Source: Megasphaera coli (GTDB lineage Bacteria; Bacillota; Negativicutes; Veillonellales; Megasphaeraceae). Taken from it: a stretch of 64,000 nt of DNA. Of the stretch, positions 41,954 to 50,569 are shown piece after piece. The stretch lies in contig NZ_FMIY01000002.1 in assembly GCF_900095855.1 (NCBI RefSeq), positions 673,322-737,321 on the forward strand, read 5' to 3'. The notes under the pieces were generated by a model. That model was not told the origin of the DNA. It did no database searches and saw nothing but the letters and a program-made list of their open reading frames with translations. The translations under genes were made by a program, and so were the position numbers. The first letter of the stretch is position 1, and the number at the start of each line of letters is the position of its first letter.

Positions 41954-43060
41954 TTAATCTAATAAACGTTTAACCTTTGCGTTTTTCTCACTAATGATAT
42001 AGTTATGTATCTCTTTTATTACGGTTTCATTATCTCTTTCATTTTTTACGGCAAGGCGCATAAATTGAGCGTTTAAGCCTTCATACATATGACAGGGCCG
42101 GACCAATATGCCCCTTTCACGCAAATAGGCGACGCAGTCCGTGCCGCTGCCGAATGAGGGCTTTATTTTTACAAGCAAAAAATTAACGGTCCCGCCGAAG
42201 ACCGTAAGACCTGTCAGAGAACGCAGTTTCTCAGCCATAGCGTACGGTTCTTTTTTTATAAAGGCCAAGGTCTTTTCACGATAGGCCTCATCTTTTAATG
42301 CCGCCGCGCCTGCATACTGCGCCAAGGTATTGACATTCCAACAATCCTTATGCGCTTCAAGTTGTTTGCAGACGTTTTTATGCGTAACACCGAACCCGAG
42401 GCGCAGTCCCGGCAAGGCGTAAAATTTCGTAAGTGAACGCAAAACGAAGAGCCCCTCATTGCGGGATGCCAAGTCCATTACCGAATAGAGAGCCTCATCT
42501 TCACGAAAATCAAGAAAAGACTCATCCACGACAAACTGAACGTCTCGCGCCGCTCCCGCTTTCAAGCAGCGTTCCAGAGTTTCGCGACCGATTAAGTTGC
42601 CTGTCGGATTATTGGGATTGCACAATACAATACAGGCTTTTGCGGGACAGCTATCTATGACGGCTTCCCAATCGGCCGCAAAATCGTCTTCTTCTTTCAA
42701 GCGGACATGGTGAATGACCGAACCGGCCGCGCAGGCGGCTTTTTCATACTCACTGAACGTCGGCACGGGCAAGATAACCGTCTTCGGCTTTTTCGCATGA
42801 AAATAGACATATAAAAGTTCGGCCGCGCCGTTACCGGCAACAACGGCATCCGCATCTATACCGTAACGGGCGGTAACGGCAGCCTTAAAGGCCTTCGCTT
42901 TCGGGTCGGGATAATGGACAATATCGTCTATGTGCTCCGTCACGGCACGACGAACCGATTCGGAAATGCCGAAGGGATTTATATTGGCACTCATGTCGAG
43001 CCACTTTCCCTTTGTTCCGTCCGCATTATAGACGTTGCCGCCGTGGACGAATTCTTTCAT
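41954..43060 (-). CDS. cobD: Threonine-phosphate decarboxylase (CobD-like PLP enzyme)
   Basis: This 368-residue class I/II aminotransferase-fold protein has the PLP lysine in SLTKFYALPGLRLGFG. Substrate and cofactor residues lie in CNPNNPTGN, VVDESFLDF and GNGAAELLY. The N-terminus FVHGGNVYNA followed by LDMSANINPFG is the CobD signature separating it from HisC. It turns L-threonine phosphate into (R)-1-amino-2-propanol phosphate for the cobalamin lower loop. ATG at 43060 has GGAGGG six bases away. It follows the threonine kinase and CbiB genes, which supply its substrate and use its product. Confidence 0.93.
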   Translation of the reverse strand: MKEFVHGGNVYNADGTKGKWLDMSANINPFGISESVRRAVTEHIDDIVHYPDPKAKAFKAAVTARYGIDADAVVAGNGAAELLYVYFHAKKPKTVILPVPTFSEYEKAACAAGSVIHHVRLKEEDDFAADWEAVIDSCPAKACIVLCNPNNPTGNLIGRETLERCLKAGAARDVQFVVDESFLDFREDEALYSVMDLASRNEGLFVLRSLTKFYALPGLRLGFGVTHKNVCKQLEAHKDCWNVNTLAQYAGAAALKDEAYREKTLAFIKKEPYAMAEKLRSLTGLTVFGGTVNFLLVKIKPSFGSGTDCVAYLRERGILVRPCHMYEGLNAQFMRLAVKNERDNETVIKEIHNYIISEKNAKVKRLLD

Positions 43061-43061
43061 C

Positions 43062-43919
43062 TCATTCCCTCCGTTCAATCGTATAGCCGCCTGAAGAAAA
43101 TCTGTATGTTCCTACGTAGCGCAGGCTCGGCAAGGTTCGGCTCACGGCCGCAACAAAATCCCTGCCGGCGGCAGACGCCGCCTTTTCGGGCAGCAGCATG
43201 TTGAGAAGTGTTCCCGTATGGGCCGTGCCGACGCCGACGGCACCGCAGTTTTCGGCCAGGCGGATAAATTCAATAAGCTCCGGCTTGTAAAGGACTTTTT
43301 GATTCAGCAAGGCGCTTCCCGTCGCCGCCCTGCCCCAAACACGGGAATCCGTCGGCCTGCGAAGCAGCGCTTCATAAAATTCACTTACGTCGGTATTTTG
43401 ACCGGAACCGCTTTTGCGGCCATAAAAAGCCAGTGTATCAACAATACCGCCCCTGTCAAAGCAAAGAACGGCAAGAGGCGGTACATGCGTGAATGTATGT
43501 ATAATTTCGCCGCTGAGCCTGTTCATAACGGCAAGACCCGTACAAAAGACGGGATTTGTCGGCTCAACGGTCAAGGCAATTGCGCAAATCTCCCGCTCCG
43601 ACAGGGTCACGCCGAACGCTGCGGCGACGGCGACGATGAGAGCGCCCACGTCGGCACTGCTTGACGACATCCCCTTCCCCTGCGGCACGGTTGACAAGAG
43701 TTTGATATCGTAAGGAAACCGCTTTTCACCCAAATAAGCGAGCGTCGCAGCAACGGCACGACGCGATTTTTCCTGAAGGCCCGTCTCCTCATAGACGCCG
43801 TCCGAGACGACAGCCTGCACGCAGAGGTTAATCGGGCAGGTCACAATGGCGGATATCGTTTCTATATTTCCCTGTAATATCTCACCGCACCCTGCCGGTA
43901 CGGTAACGGTCATTTCCAT
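43062..43919 (-). CDS. pduX: GHMP-family L-threonine kinase (PduX-like)
   Basis: This 285-residue GHMP kinase has the ATP-binding glycine/serine loop VPQGKGMSSSSADVG and an N-terminal VPAGCGEILQG, as in PduX. It makes L-threonine-O-3-phosphate for cobalamin side-chain synthesis. The call over other GHMP kinases rests on its place between cbiB and cobD. ATG at 43919 follows GGGAG and lies 2 bases after the cbiB stop. Only two bases part it from cobD. Confidence 0.88.
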   Translation of the reverse strand: MEMTVTVPAGCGEILQGNIETISAIVTCPINLCVQAVVSDGVYEETGLQEKSRRAVAATLAYLGEKRFPYDIKLLSTVPQGKGMSSSSADVGALIVAVAAAFGVTLSEREICAIALTVEPTNPVFCTGLAVMNRLSGEIIHTFTHVPPLAVLCFDRGGIVDTLAFYGRKSGSGQNTDVSEFYEALLRRPTDSRVWGRAATGSALLNQKVLYKPELIEFIRLAENCGAVGVGTAHTGTLLNMLLPEKAASAAGRDFVAAVSRTLPSLRYVGTYRFSSGGYTIERRE

Positions 43920-43921
43920 AC

Positions 43922-44866
43922 TTACTCCCAATAGCGGCACAAGGCCGCCACAATAACGGCGCCTATACTTGCCGTGTACATGAGCTGCACGGCACGAAGA
44001 ATCGTCTTTTCCGTAAGATCCCGCAAGGGATCACCCATGTAAGCGCGAAAAGACATTTTGCCGAAGTACGAGTTATAGCCGCCTAAACGCACGCCCAAGG
44101 CCCCGGCTGCGGCCGCTTCGGCCCAACCGCCGTTCGGGCTGGGATGCTTGTGCGCATCACGCCGTATGATACGCACGGCATTACGGTAATCAAAGTGCCG
44201 AAGAAAAGCCGCCCCTACGAGAAGAATCGCCGTAATGCGGGCGGGAATAAAGTTGCATACATCGTCCAGGCGCGCCGCAAAACGGCCGTAATAGAAATAC
44301 CTGCCGTTTTTATAGCCCATCATCGAGTCAAGCGTATTGACGGCCTTATAGACGGCCGCCAAGGGCAGGCCGCCGAGAGCATAAAAAAAAAGGGGCGAAA
44401 CGATGCCGTCCGTCGTATTTTCCGCCACTGTTTCCACGACGGCCCGGCAAATTTCGGAAACGTCCAAATTTTCCGTATCTCTGCCGACGATATACCCTAC
44501 TTTTTTACGGGCCTCCGCCAAATTGCCGTTTACGATTTCCCGTCTGACGGCAAGGGCCGCGGCAGCAAGACTGCGCGGGCAAATGAGAAAAGCGAGGATA
44601 ACGCCCTTGACAATATAAACACCGTAAAGCGGCAAGGTCATATGAAGAAGCATTACCATACTCCGCATCAGAGCAAAGGTGAGGGCCGTTACGGCGACGG
44701 CAATACCCGCACCGGCAATCAGATAATAGGCCGGCGATTTTCCCGGTTTATAGAAAAACTTATCCGCCGCTCCGATGAAGCGTCCCAAGAGGGAAACAGG
44801 ATGGTATTTTGTCTGCGGATCACCCAGGATGCAGTCCGTAATAAATGCGATAAACGTCGTGATCAT
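43922..44866 (-). CDS. cbiB: Adenosylcobinamide-phosphate synthase CbiB
   Basis: This 314-residue membrane protein with several helices shows family segments CILGDPQTKYHPVSLLGRFI, VETVAENTTDGIVSP, NTLDSMMGYKNGRY and PNGGWAEAAAAGALG. It attaches aminopropanol phosphate to adenosylcobyric acid. The ATG overlaps the cobyric acid synthase stop (ATGA), so the two are coupled. Its substrates come from the neighbouring CobQ and CobD proteins. Confidence 0.95.
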   Translation of the reverse strand: MITTFIAFITDCILGDPQTKYHPVSLLGRFIGAADKFFYKPGKSPAYYLIAGAGIAVAVTALTFALMRSMVMLLHMTLPLYGVYIVKGVILAFLICPRSLAAAALAVRREIVNGNLAEARKKVGYIVGRDTENLDVSEICRAVVETVAENTTDGIVSPLFFYALGGLPLAAVYKAVNTLDSMMGYKNGRYFYYGRFAARLDDVCNFIPARITAILLVGAAFLRHFDYRNAVRIIRRDAHKHPSPNGGWAEAAAAGALGVRLGGYNSYFGKMSFRAYMGDPLRDLTEKTILRAVQLMYTASIGAVIVAALCRYWE

Positions 44867-46392
44867 GAGCTCTGTTCACCTAATACCGCATAGACCGCAT
44901 CCATGTCGAGGCTTGCTTCGGTCAGGTCGGCCAATCTGTCGTAACACTCGTCCTTTTTTTGTCTATAGTTTCCGCGGTTTGTAAGAGGCGCTAACCCCTT
45001 ATGCCGGCGAAGGGCATTTAAAAAGGCATTGCGAAACTCGTCGTTATCAAAAAGGCCGTGTACGTACGTGCCGAATATCATTGCGTTTACAGATGCGGCG
45101 CCGACAATTTCATTACAGGGCCTTCCCTTCCGCTCCGTCAGCTCAAATACGAGCATGACGTCGTCAGTAAACGTTGTTTGTCCCATATGAATTTCGTAGC
45201 CGAGCATACGGGTAACCGTGATTTTTTGCCCGAATACGTCAAGGCCGTTACATGCACAGCACACTTGTGCCGTCAATTTTGTGCCGGTAAAGACCGTTTC
45301 CATAGGTAATAAACCCATGCCCTGCACGAGTTCACGGTCGGACTCGACGCGGTGCGGATCGGCAAGGCTCCGCCCGAGCATTTGATAACCGCCGCATATA
45401 CCGACAATGGGAATGCCGCGGCGCTGCACACTTTTGACGGCCTCTTCCAAACCGGACCGGCGCAAATAAAGGAGGTCTTCCGTCGTATTTTTGCTGCCCG
45501 GTAATATAAGAACGTCCGCTTCAGCCAGAGCCGCCGCATCTTTAACGTAATAGAGGCTTACGTCTCTTTCAGATGCAAGGGCGTCAAAATCGGTAAAGTT
45601 TGATATCCTCGGCGTCAAAAGGACACCTATTTTTATATCCGCCTCTTCCGGCCGCAGCGGTTTTTCCGCAAGAGACACGGAGTCTTCCTCATCGATGCCG
45701 AGGTCGTCTATATAAGGCATGACACCGATAACAGGCTTACCCGTCTTTTCTTCCAAAAAGGTGACGGCCGGTTCAAAAAGATGCGGATCGCCGCGAAATT
45801 TGTTGATAATAAGGCCTTTCACCAAATCCCGCTCTTCCGGTTCCAGGAGTTCCAGTGTGCCGACGAGGGCAGCTAAAGAGCCGCCGCGGTCAATGTCCGC
45901 AACGAGAAAAACGGGAGCGTTCAGATATTTGGCAACGCGCATATTGACGATGTCCGTGTCCTTCAGGTTAACTTCAGCCGGGCTGCCGGCCCCTTCAAGG
46001 ACGATGAGTTCATATTCTTCATCAAGGCGCTGCAAAGCTTCTTTGACGGCCTCAAAGGCTTTTACGGAATATGACAGGTGATATTCACTTGCCGACATGG
46101 TGCCGACGGGAACGCCCCTGATAATAACTTGTGAACGGCTGTTGCCGACGGGCTTGAGGAGAACCGGATTCATGTCCGTTTCCGGCACGAGCATGGCCGC
46201 TTCGGCTTGGGCAACCTGCGCTCTGCCCATTTCCCCGCCATCCGGCGTAACAAAGGAGTTGAGCGCCATGTTCTGCGCTTTAAAAGGGACGACTTTGCAC
46301 CCTTTGCGCGCAAAAGTCCGGCAAAAGGCGGCGGTTAAAATGCTTTTGCCCACATGGGAGCTCGTACCTTGGAACATAATGTATTTCGCCAT
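44863..46392 (-). CDS. cobQ: Cobyric acid synthase (glutamine-dependent)
   Basis: This 509-residue amidotransferase has an N-terminal dethiobiotin-synthetase-like domain with MFQGTSSHVGKSILTAAFCR and FVTPDGGEMGRAQ. The C-terminal class I glutaminase domain carries the nucleophile cysteine in GICGGYQMLG and the His in YVHGLFDN. It amidates four side chains of adenosylcobyrinic diamide using glutamine and ATP. The early corrin genes are not here, so this may be a salvage or split pathway. It starts 35 bases after topB; no cobalamin riboswitch was seen in front. Confidence 0.96.
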   Translation of the reverse strand: MAKYIMFQGTSSHVGKSILTAAFCRTFARKGCKVVPFKAQNMALNSFVTPDGGEMGRAQVAQAEAAMLVPETDMNPVLLKPVGNSRSQVIIRGVPVGTMSASEYHLSYSVKAFEAVKEALQRLDEEYELIVLEGAGSPAEVNLKDTDIVNMRVAKYLNAPVFLVADIDRGGSLAALVGTLELLEPEERDLVKGLIINKFRGDPHLFEPAVTFLEEKTGKPVIGVMPYIDDLGIDEEDSVSLAEKPLRPEEADIKIGVLLTPRISNFTDFDALASERDVSLYYVKDAAALAEADVLILPGSKNTTEDLLYLRRSGLEEAVKSVQRRGIPIVGICGGYQMLGRSLADPHRVESDRELVQGMGLLPMETVFTGTKLTAQVCCACNGLDVFGQKITVTRMLGYEIHMGQTTFTDDVMLVFELTERKGRPCNEIVGAASVNAMIFGTYVHGLFDNDEFRNAFLNALRRHKGLAPLTNRGNYRQKKDECYDRLADLTEASLDMDAVYAVLGEQSS

Positions 46393-46427
46393 GGTTTTCC
46401 CCTTCCCTTCGCCAATGCATAAGAGAT

Positions 46428-48557
46428 TTATTCCGATTTTACGTAAATACTGGGTACACCGCCCACGTCGGCACAGCGCGTGCGGCAGTTTCCGTTACTG
46501 CAGAGCCAGTAGTCGCCGTAGAGTCCTTTGCGTTTTATAAAACGGCCTGTCCTGCAGCGCGGGCAGGTATATTCCGATACCTCCCGCGATGCCGATTCAA
46601 CCGCTTCCGTGTGCCTGCACTCGGGATAACCCGTACAGCCGTAGAATTCTCCGAATTTACCGTTTCGTTTGATCATCATTTTGCCGCAGTCGGGACAACG
46701 TTTCCCTGCCGCTTTGTCGGCAGCCGCGACGGAGGCTGCAGCCGCTCTCCCGATGAGGCGCTTCAAAAACTCTATTTGGTCCGCCAGAAAAGACTGCAGA
46801 TCATCCTTGCCGAGACTCATCTGATGAAGCCGCTCTTCCCAGATTGCCGTTTCGTCGGGATAAGAAAGCTCGTCAGGTAAAGAGTCTATGAGTACATAGG
46901 CCGAATCGGCCGGCACGAGATATTTCTTTTTGCCCTCTTCGAGGAGAAATTTACGCGCAATAAGCTCGTTAATGATCGTCGCCCGCGTCGCTTCCGTACC
47001 GATACCCTGCACTTCCTTCAGCTTTTTCTTCAAACCGTCGTCCTTGACATACTTGTATATTTCTTTCATCGCCGCCAAAAGGGTCGACGCCGTAAAGCGC
47101 GGCGGCGGTTTTGTCTCTTTTTCGTCAATAAGGCCGGCTCTATACGTCACGGCCATTCCCTTGCGCAGAGCCAGCAGCTCTCCTTTTTCTTCTTCCCTGT
47201 CGTCCGCCTTGTCGCGTCCGTAAAGACTTTTCCAGCCCGGCACGGTAACGGTCTTTCCGTAAGCAATAAAATTTTCCTCCGCCGCGCGAACGGTAATGCG
47301 CTGACTGTCATATTCATGAACATCGTAAAACTGAGCTATATATGCGAGCGCAATAAGAAAATATATATTGCGTTGTATCTCCGACAGTTTATCGTACGGG
47401 CATATGACGGTTGTCGGAATAATGGCGTGATGAGCCGTGATTTTACTGTCATTCCAGGCCCGGCTTTTCACGGTGCAGTCGGCTTCCCCGGCCCAATTCG
47501 CCAACGAATCGCCGGCAAGTCCGCTCAAGTTCTCCAAAATTTTCGCCGCGTCACGACGCTGATTGAGGGGCAAATATTCACAGTCCGAACGGGGATAAGT
47601 CGTCAATTTCCGTTCATAGAGCTGTTGTGCCGTATCCAGTACCTGCTGCGGACTGTAACCGTATTTTTTCCCCGCCTCCACTTGCAGGGATGACAGGGAA
47701 TGCGGCAAACGCTGCGGTTCCTTCTTATGTATGACACGACGTTCCGTTACGAGGCCGTCGGGCTTGCCTTCCAATTTGCGCAGAATTTCTTCGGCAACAT
47801 CCTTGTCTACGCAGCGGTTTTCCGCGTCAATACCGCCCTGTGTATCCTGCGGCTGCCACTGCGCACGCAGACAGCCGTCACCGTAATCAAAATCCGCCTT
47901 GACAAGGTAGTAGGTGACGGGCCTGAAATTATCCAGCTCCCTCTGCCGCCTTACGACAAGTGCCAAGGTCGGCGTCTTGACACGGCCGACGGGAAATACG
48001 CCCTTGTGCCCCTGTCGCCTCGCAGCCAACGTATAGGCACGGGACAAGTTCATGCCCATAAGCCAGTCGGCACGGCTTCTCGCCAAGGCGGAGTCTTTTA
48101 AGGGCCGAAAATCTTTATTATCGCGCAAATCCGCCAAAGACTCATGAATGCTTTTTTCGTCGAGCGCATTGAGGAGAATCCGCTCGACGGGCTTCGTCGT
48201 ACCTACGTAATCGAGAATTTCGTCGATGAGGAGCTGCCCCTCCCTGTCCGGGTCACCTGCGTTGACGATGGAATCCGCTTCGTCGATGAGACTGCGAATA
48301 ATTTCAAATTGCTCCCTTGCCGCCGATGAAACGAGAAGCTGCCACTTTTCGGGAATAATGGGCAGGTCCTGGGCACGCCATTTCTTAAAGGCCGCATCGT
48401 ATACTTCCGGCTCGGCCTGCTGCAGAACGTGGCCGTACGCCCACGTAACGATACCGCCGCCCGTATAAATACAGCCGTTTCCCCGCCGCTGCGGACCGGG
48501 GAGGCACTTGGCCAGCTCCCGGGCCATGCTCGGTTTTTCGGCTATGAATACCTTCAT
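46428..48557 (-). CDS. topB: DNA topoisomerase III (type IA)
   Basis: This 709-residue protein has an N-terminal TOPRIM domain (MKVFIAEKPSMARELAKCL, NAGDPDREGQLL), SRADWLMGMNLSRAYT and the active-site tyrosine in TTYPRSDCEYL. Two C-terminal zinc-ribbon units (CPDCGKMM..FYGCTGYPEC and CPRC..LCSNGNC) are present. It unlinks single-stranded DNA and helps separate daughter chromosomes; TopB is also common on integrative elements. ATG at 48557 is chosen as the family start; the longer reading frame upstream overlaps the OLD nuclease gene. It lies 16 bases after that gene and 35 before cobQ. Confidence 0.96.
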   Translation of the reverse strand: MKVFIAEKPSMARELAKCLPGPQRRGNGCIYTGGGIVTWAYGHVLQQAEPEVYDAAFKKWRAQDLPIIPEKWQLLVSSAAREQFEIIRSLIDEADSIVNAGDPDREGQLLIDEILDYVGTTKPVERILLNALDEKSIHESLADLRDNKDFRPLKDSALARSRADWLMGMNLSRAYTLAARRQGHKGVFPVGRVKTPTLALVVRRQRELDNFRPVTYYLVKADFDYGDGCLRAQWQPQDTQGGIDAENRCVDKDVAEEILRKLEGKPDGLVTERRVIHKKEPQRLPHSLSSLQVEAGKKYGYSPQQVLDTAQQLYERKLTTYPRSDCEYLPLNQRRDAAKILENLSGLAGDSLANWAGEADCTVKSRAWNDSKITAHHAIIPTTVICPYDKLSEIQRNIYFLIALAYIAQFYDVHEYDSQRITVRAAEENFIAYGKTVTVPGWKSLYGRDKADDREEEKGELLALRKGMAVTYRAGLIDEKETKPPPRFTASTLLAAMKEIYKYVKDDGLKKKLKEVQGIGTEATRATIINELIARKFLLEEGKKKYLVPADSAYVLIDSLPDELSYPDETAIWEERLHQMSLGKDDLQSFLADQIEFLKRLIGRAAAASVAAADKAAGKRCPDCGKMMIKRNGKFGEFYGCTGYPECRHTEAVESASREVSEYTCPRCRTGRFIKRKGLYGDYWLCSNGNCRTRCADVGGVPSIYVKSE

Positions 48558-48573
48558 ACTTACCACACTTTCA

Positions 48574-50241
48574 TCAGAAAAAAACGCTGTTTCTGTCCTT
48601 TGCCATTTCCGCCGCCGCCTTAATAACTCTTGCAAAAGAGGGCGGGATCCAGTCTTTTTGTAAATACAGGCCCAAATACCGTCCCAAAATAACGCCTTTA
48701 TTACTGTACATCCAGGCAAAATAATACAGCTCCAGTTCCGCCGTATTGCGAGGGTTGACGTTGCATAAAAGGCGCGGTTTGTAATCGTGATAATCCAGAT
48801 CCAATTTGCGGCACACTTTTTTCAGCATATCCGAAGTCACGCGGGAATGTTCTCCGCCGACCATATCGAAAATACGGTTCAGCTCCCGTTTTTTGCCGCA
48901 AGACAGCATCGTCTTGACCAAATCCATTTCAAAGCAGATTTCTTCCGTAAAATAAGTGTTTTCTTCGCCGCGGCGAAGCCTTTTGACGTCCGCATCATAG
49001 AGAGAAACGGTCGGGATTTTAAAGTACTGCAGCAACTTTCTGATCTTATCGATTGAGCTTTCGCCTCTCGCATTGATCAACGTAATGCCGTAATAATCAA
49101 AAGGAATCCCCATAGTTTTGCCGAAGAGGCCGAAGCACCCGTACTCCGTCTCCCCTTCGACGATAATCACGCTGCGTGAATATAAAGCCGCCTTTACTTC
49201 CGGAAAATGCATGATCAAATGTTTTTCTATTTCTCCGTTAAAATAAGCGACAGCACCGCAGGCAGCACAAACCTCATCTTTTCCGTTCCTGTAAAAGCGG
49301 ATGATATTGCGATAGTCATCCACCAGCGAATCCGTCGAATGCGTAACGACTATCAACTGCCCGCGCAGGCCGTCGAGATCGAACAGCTTTTTCAAAATGT
49401 GAGAAAATGCGGGTTCCTCATTCCGCAGCAAGCGCTTGATATAATCCAAAACGGCGCGCTGCATATAGGGATGCAAATGGATCTCCGGCTCGTCGAAAGA
49501 AATAATAAGAGGTAAGAGCCGGCGTCCCTGCCCATCTACGATAACGGTCTGTTCAGTCCGTACATTCTGCCGATTCATCATATGGTAGATACGGCTGAGC
49601 AAATGCAGTGCGACAAGAGAAATGAATTTCACATTATCGGCCCGCGCTCTGTCCTGTCGCCCCAGCAGCTTTGATAAAAGCAAAATATTGATATAGTATG
49701 AGGAATCATAAACGCTTATCTGCTCTTCATGCTCGATAAACGCCTTAGCCGCTCCTATAATAGCCGGTTTATTTTCTCCTAAAACGGCGTACAGCTCTTC
49801 TTCCAGGGAACGATAGACATATGTCGGAACGGTATCATGTTCGGGATATAAAGCGGAATGACCGATATAGCGTACATGCCGTACTAAATGGAGCGGCAGC
49901 TCCGCGCCGCTCTCATCATCGAATAACCGAGGGTAAATATCCTCTATGTGCTGCTCCAGTCTGACGCGTATATACGAGCTGCGATCATCCGGCGTATCTT
50001 CATAAAATTCCTTTTCATTATTGAGCAGATTTATATCCAGCGTAATAATAACAGGCAATAAAGGATTGCGAAAATCCTTTTCATCCACTCCCGCACCGCT
50101 GCTGACGGAGCCGAGAAGATGCAGAAAGCCGCTCTTGCCTATATTATTCTCACCGACAAGATAATTGGCCACATGGTGGAATTTTATTTCAATATCACTG
50201 AAACTTCGGTAATTCCGGATCCTCATATAACGGATATACAA
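48574..50241 (-). CDS. OLD-family ATP-dependent endonuclease
   Basis: This 555-residue protein has an N-terminal ABC/SMC-type ATPase with Walker A GENNIGKSG at about 30-38 and Walker B LIISFDEPEIHLHP near 250. The C-terminal TOPRIM nuclease domain has VIIVEGETEYGCF and YDADVKR as metal ligands. This is the OLD architecture; such nucleases act in phage defence (P2 OLD, Gabija GajA) or DNA processing. No UvrD-like GajB partner or retron is adjacent, so it would be a stand-alone (class 1) OLD. TTG at 50241 has AGGTG at 7 bases; the ATG five codons later has none. It sits between a tRNA modification group and topB. Confidence 0.88.
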   Translation of the reverse strand: MYIRYMRIRNYRSFSDIEIKFHHVANYLVGENNIGKSGFLHLLGSVSSGAGVDEKDFRNPLLPVIITLDINLLNNEKEFYEDTPDDRSSYIRVRLEQHIEDIYPRLFDDESGAELPLHLVRHVRYIGHSALYPEHDTVPTYVYRSLEEELYAVLGENKPAIIGAAKAFIEHEEQISVYDSSYYINILLLSKLLGRQDRARADNVKFISLVALHLLSRIYHMMNRQNVRTEQTVIVDGQGRRLLPLIISFDEPEIHLHPYMQRAVLDYIKRLLRNEEPAFSHILKKLFDLDGLRGQLIVVTHSTDSLVDDYRNIIRFYRNGKDEVCAACGAVAYFNGEIEKHLIMHFPEVKAALYSRSVIIVEGETEYGCFGLFGKTMGIPFDYYGITLINARGESSIDKIRKLLQYFKIPTVSLYDADVKRLRRGEENTYFTEEICFEMDLVKTMLSCGKKRELNRIFDMVGGEHSRVTSDMLKKVCRKLDLDYHDYKPRLLCNVNPRNTAELELYYFAWMYSNKGVILGRYLGLYLQKDWIPPSFARVIKAAAEMAKDRNSVFF

Positions 50242-50313
50242 AATTAATCACCTGCTTATCGCACGTTCACACGGGCTGAACCGATTTCCCCGTCCTTATC
50301 ATAACATGTTCCT

Positions 50314-50562
50314 TCATCTAAGCGTATCCCGTTTCTCCGCCAATGCTTCTTTATAGGTGAGAAAGCGTACGGAGATCGGCAAATCTCGAAGCAATTCCCG
50401 CACTTCCGCCGCCGTATCGGCAGTAGTCCGTAAAAAAGCAATTCCCCGTTTGCCGTCAAGGGCAGTCAGTACGCCTATATGATCAACGCCCTCCACAATC
50501 CTGTTGACAAAAGTCATCTGCGACGGCTCTATCTGAAAATAAACGTATTCTTCATATAACAT
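50314..50562 (-). CDS. DUF4911 family small protein
   Basis: This 82-residue soluble protein has a ferredoxin-like alpha-beta pattern (EYVYFQIEPSQMTFVNRIVE, GVLTALDGKRGIAFLRTT, then DTAAEVRELLRDLP). This matches DUF4911, often found next to U32 peptidase-like genes. Function unknown; it might assist the tRNA hydroxylase, which ends 7 bases upstream. GTGAGG precedes the ATG. A 72-base gap with no recognisable feature separates it from the OLD gene. Confidence 0.75.
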   Translation of the reverse strand: MLYEEYVYFQIEPSQMTFVNRIVEGVDHIGVLTALDGKRGIAFLRTTADTAAEVRELLRDLPISVRFLTYKEALAEKRDTLR

Positions 50563-50569
50563 GCAAGCC

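Noticed and set aside
46393-46427. Cobalamin riboswitch before cobQ
   Set aside because: The 35-base gap is far too short and holds no B12-box sequence.
50256-50459. 67-codon minus-strand frame overlapping the DUF4911 gene
   Set aside because: It lies out of frame over a better supported gene and has an unlikely Arg/Cys-rich composition.
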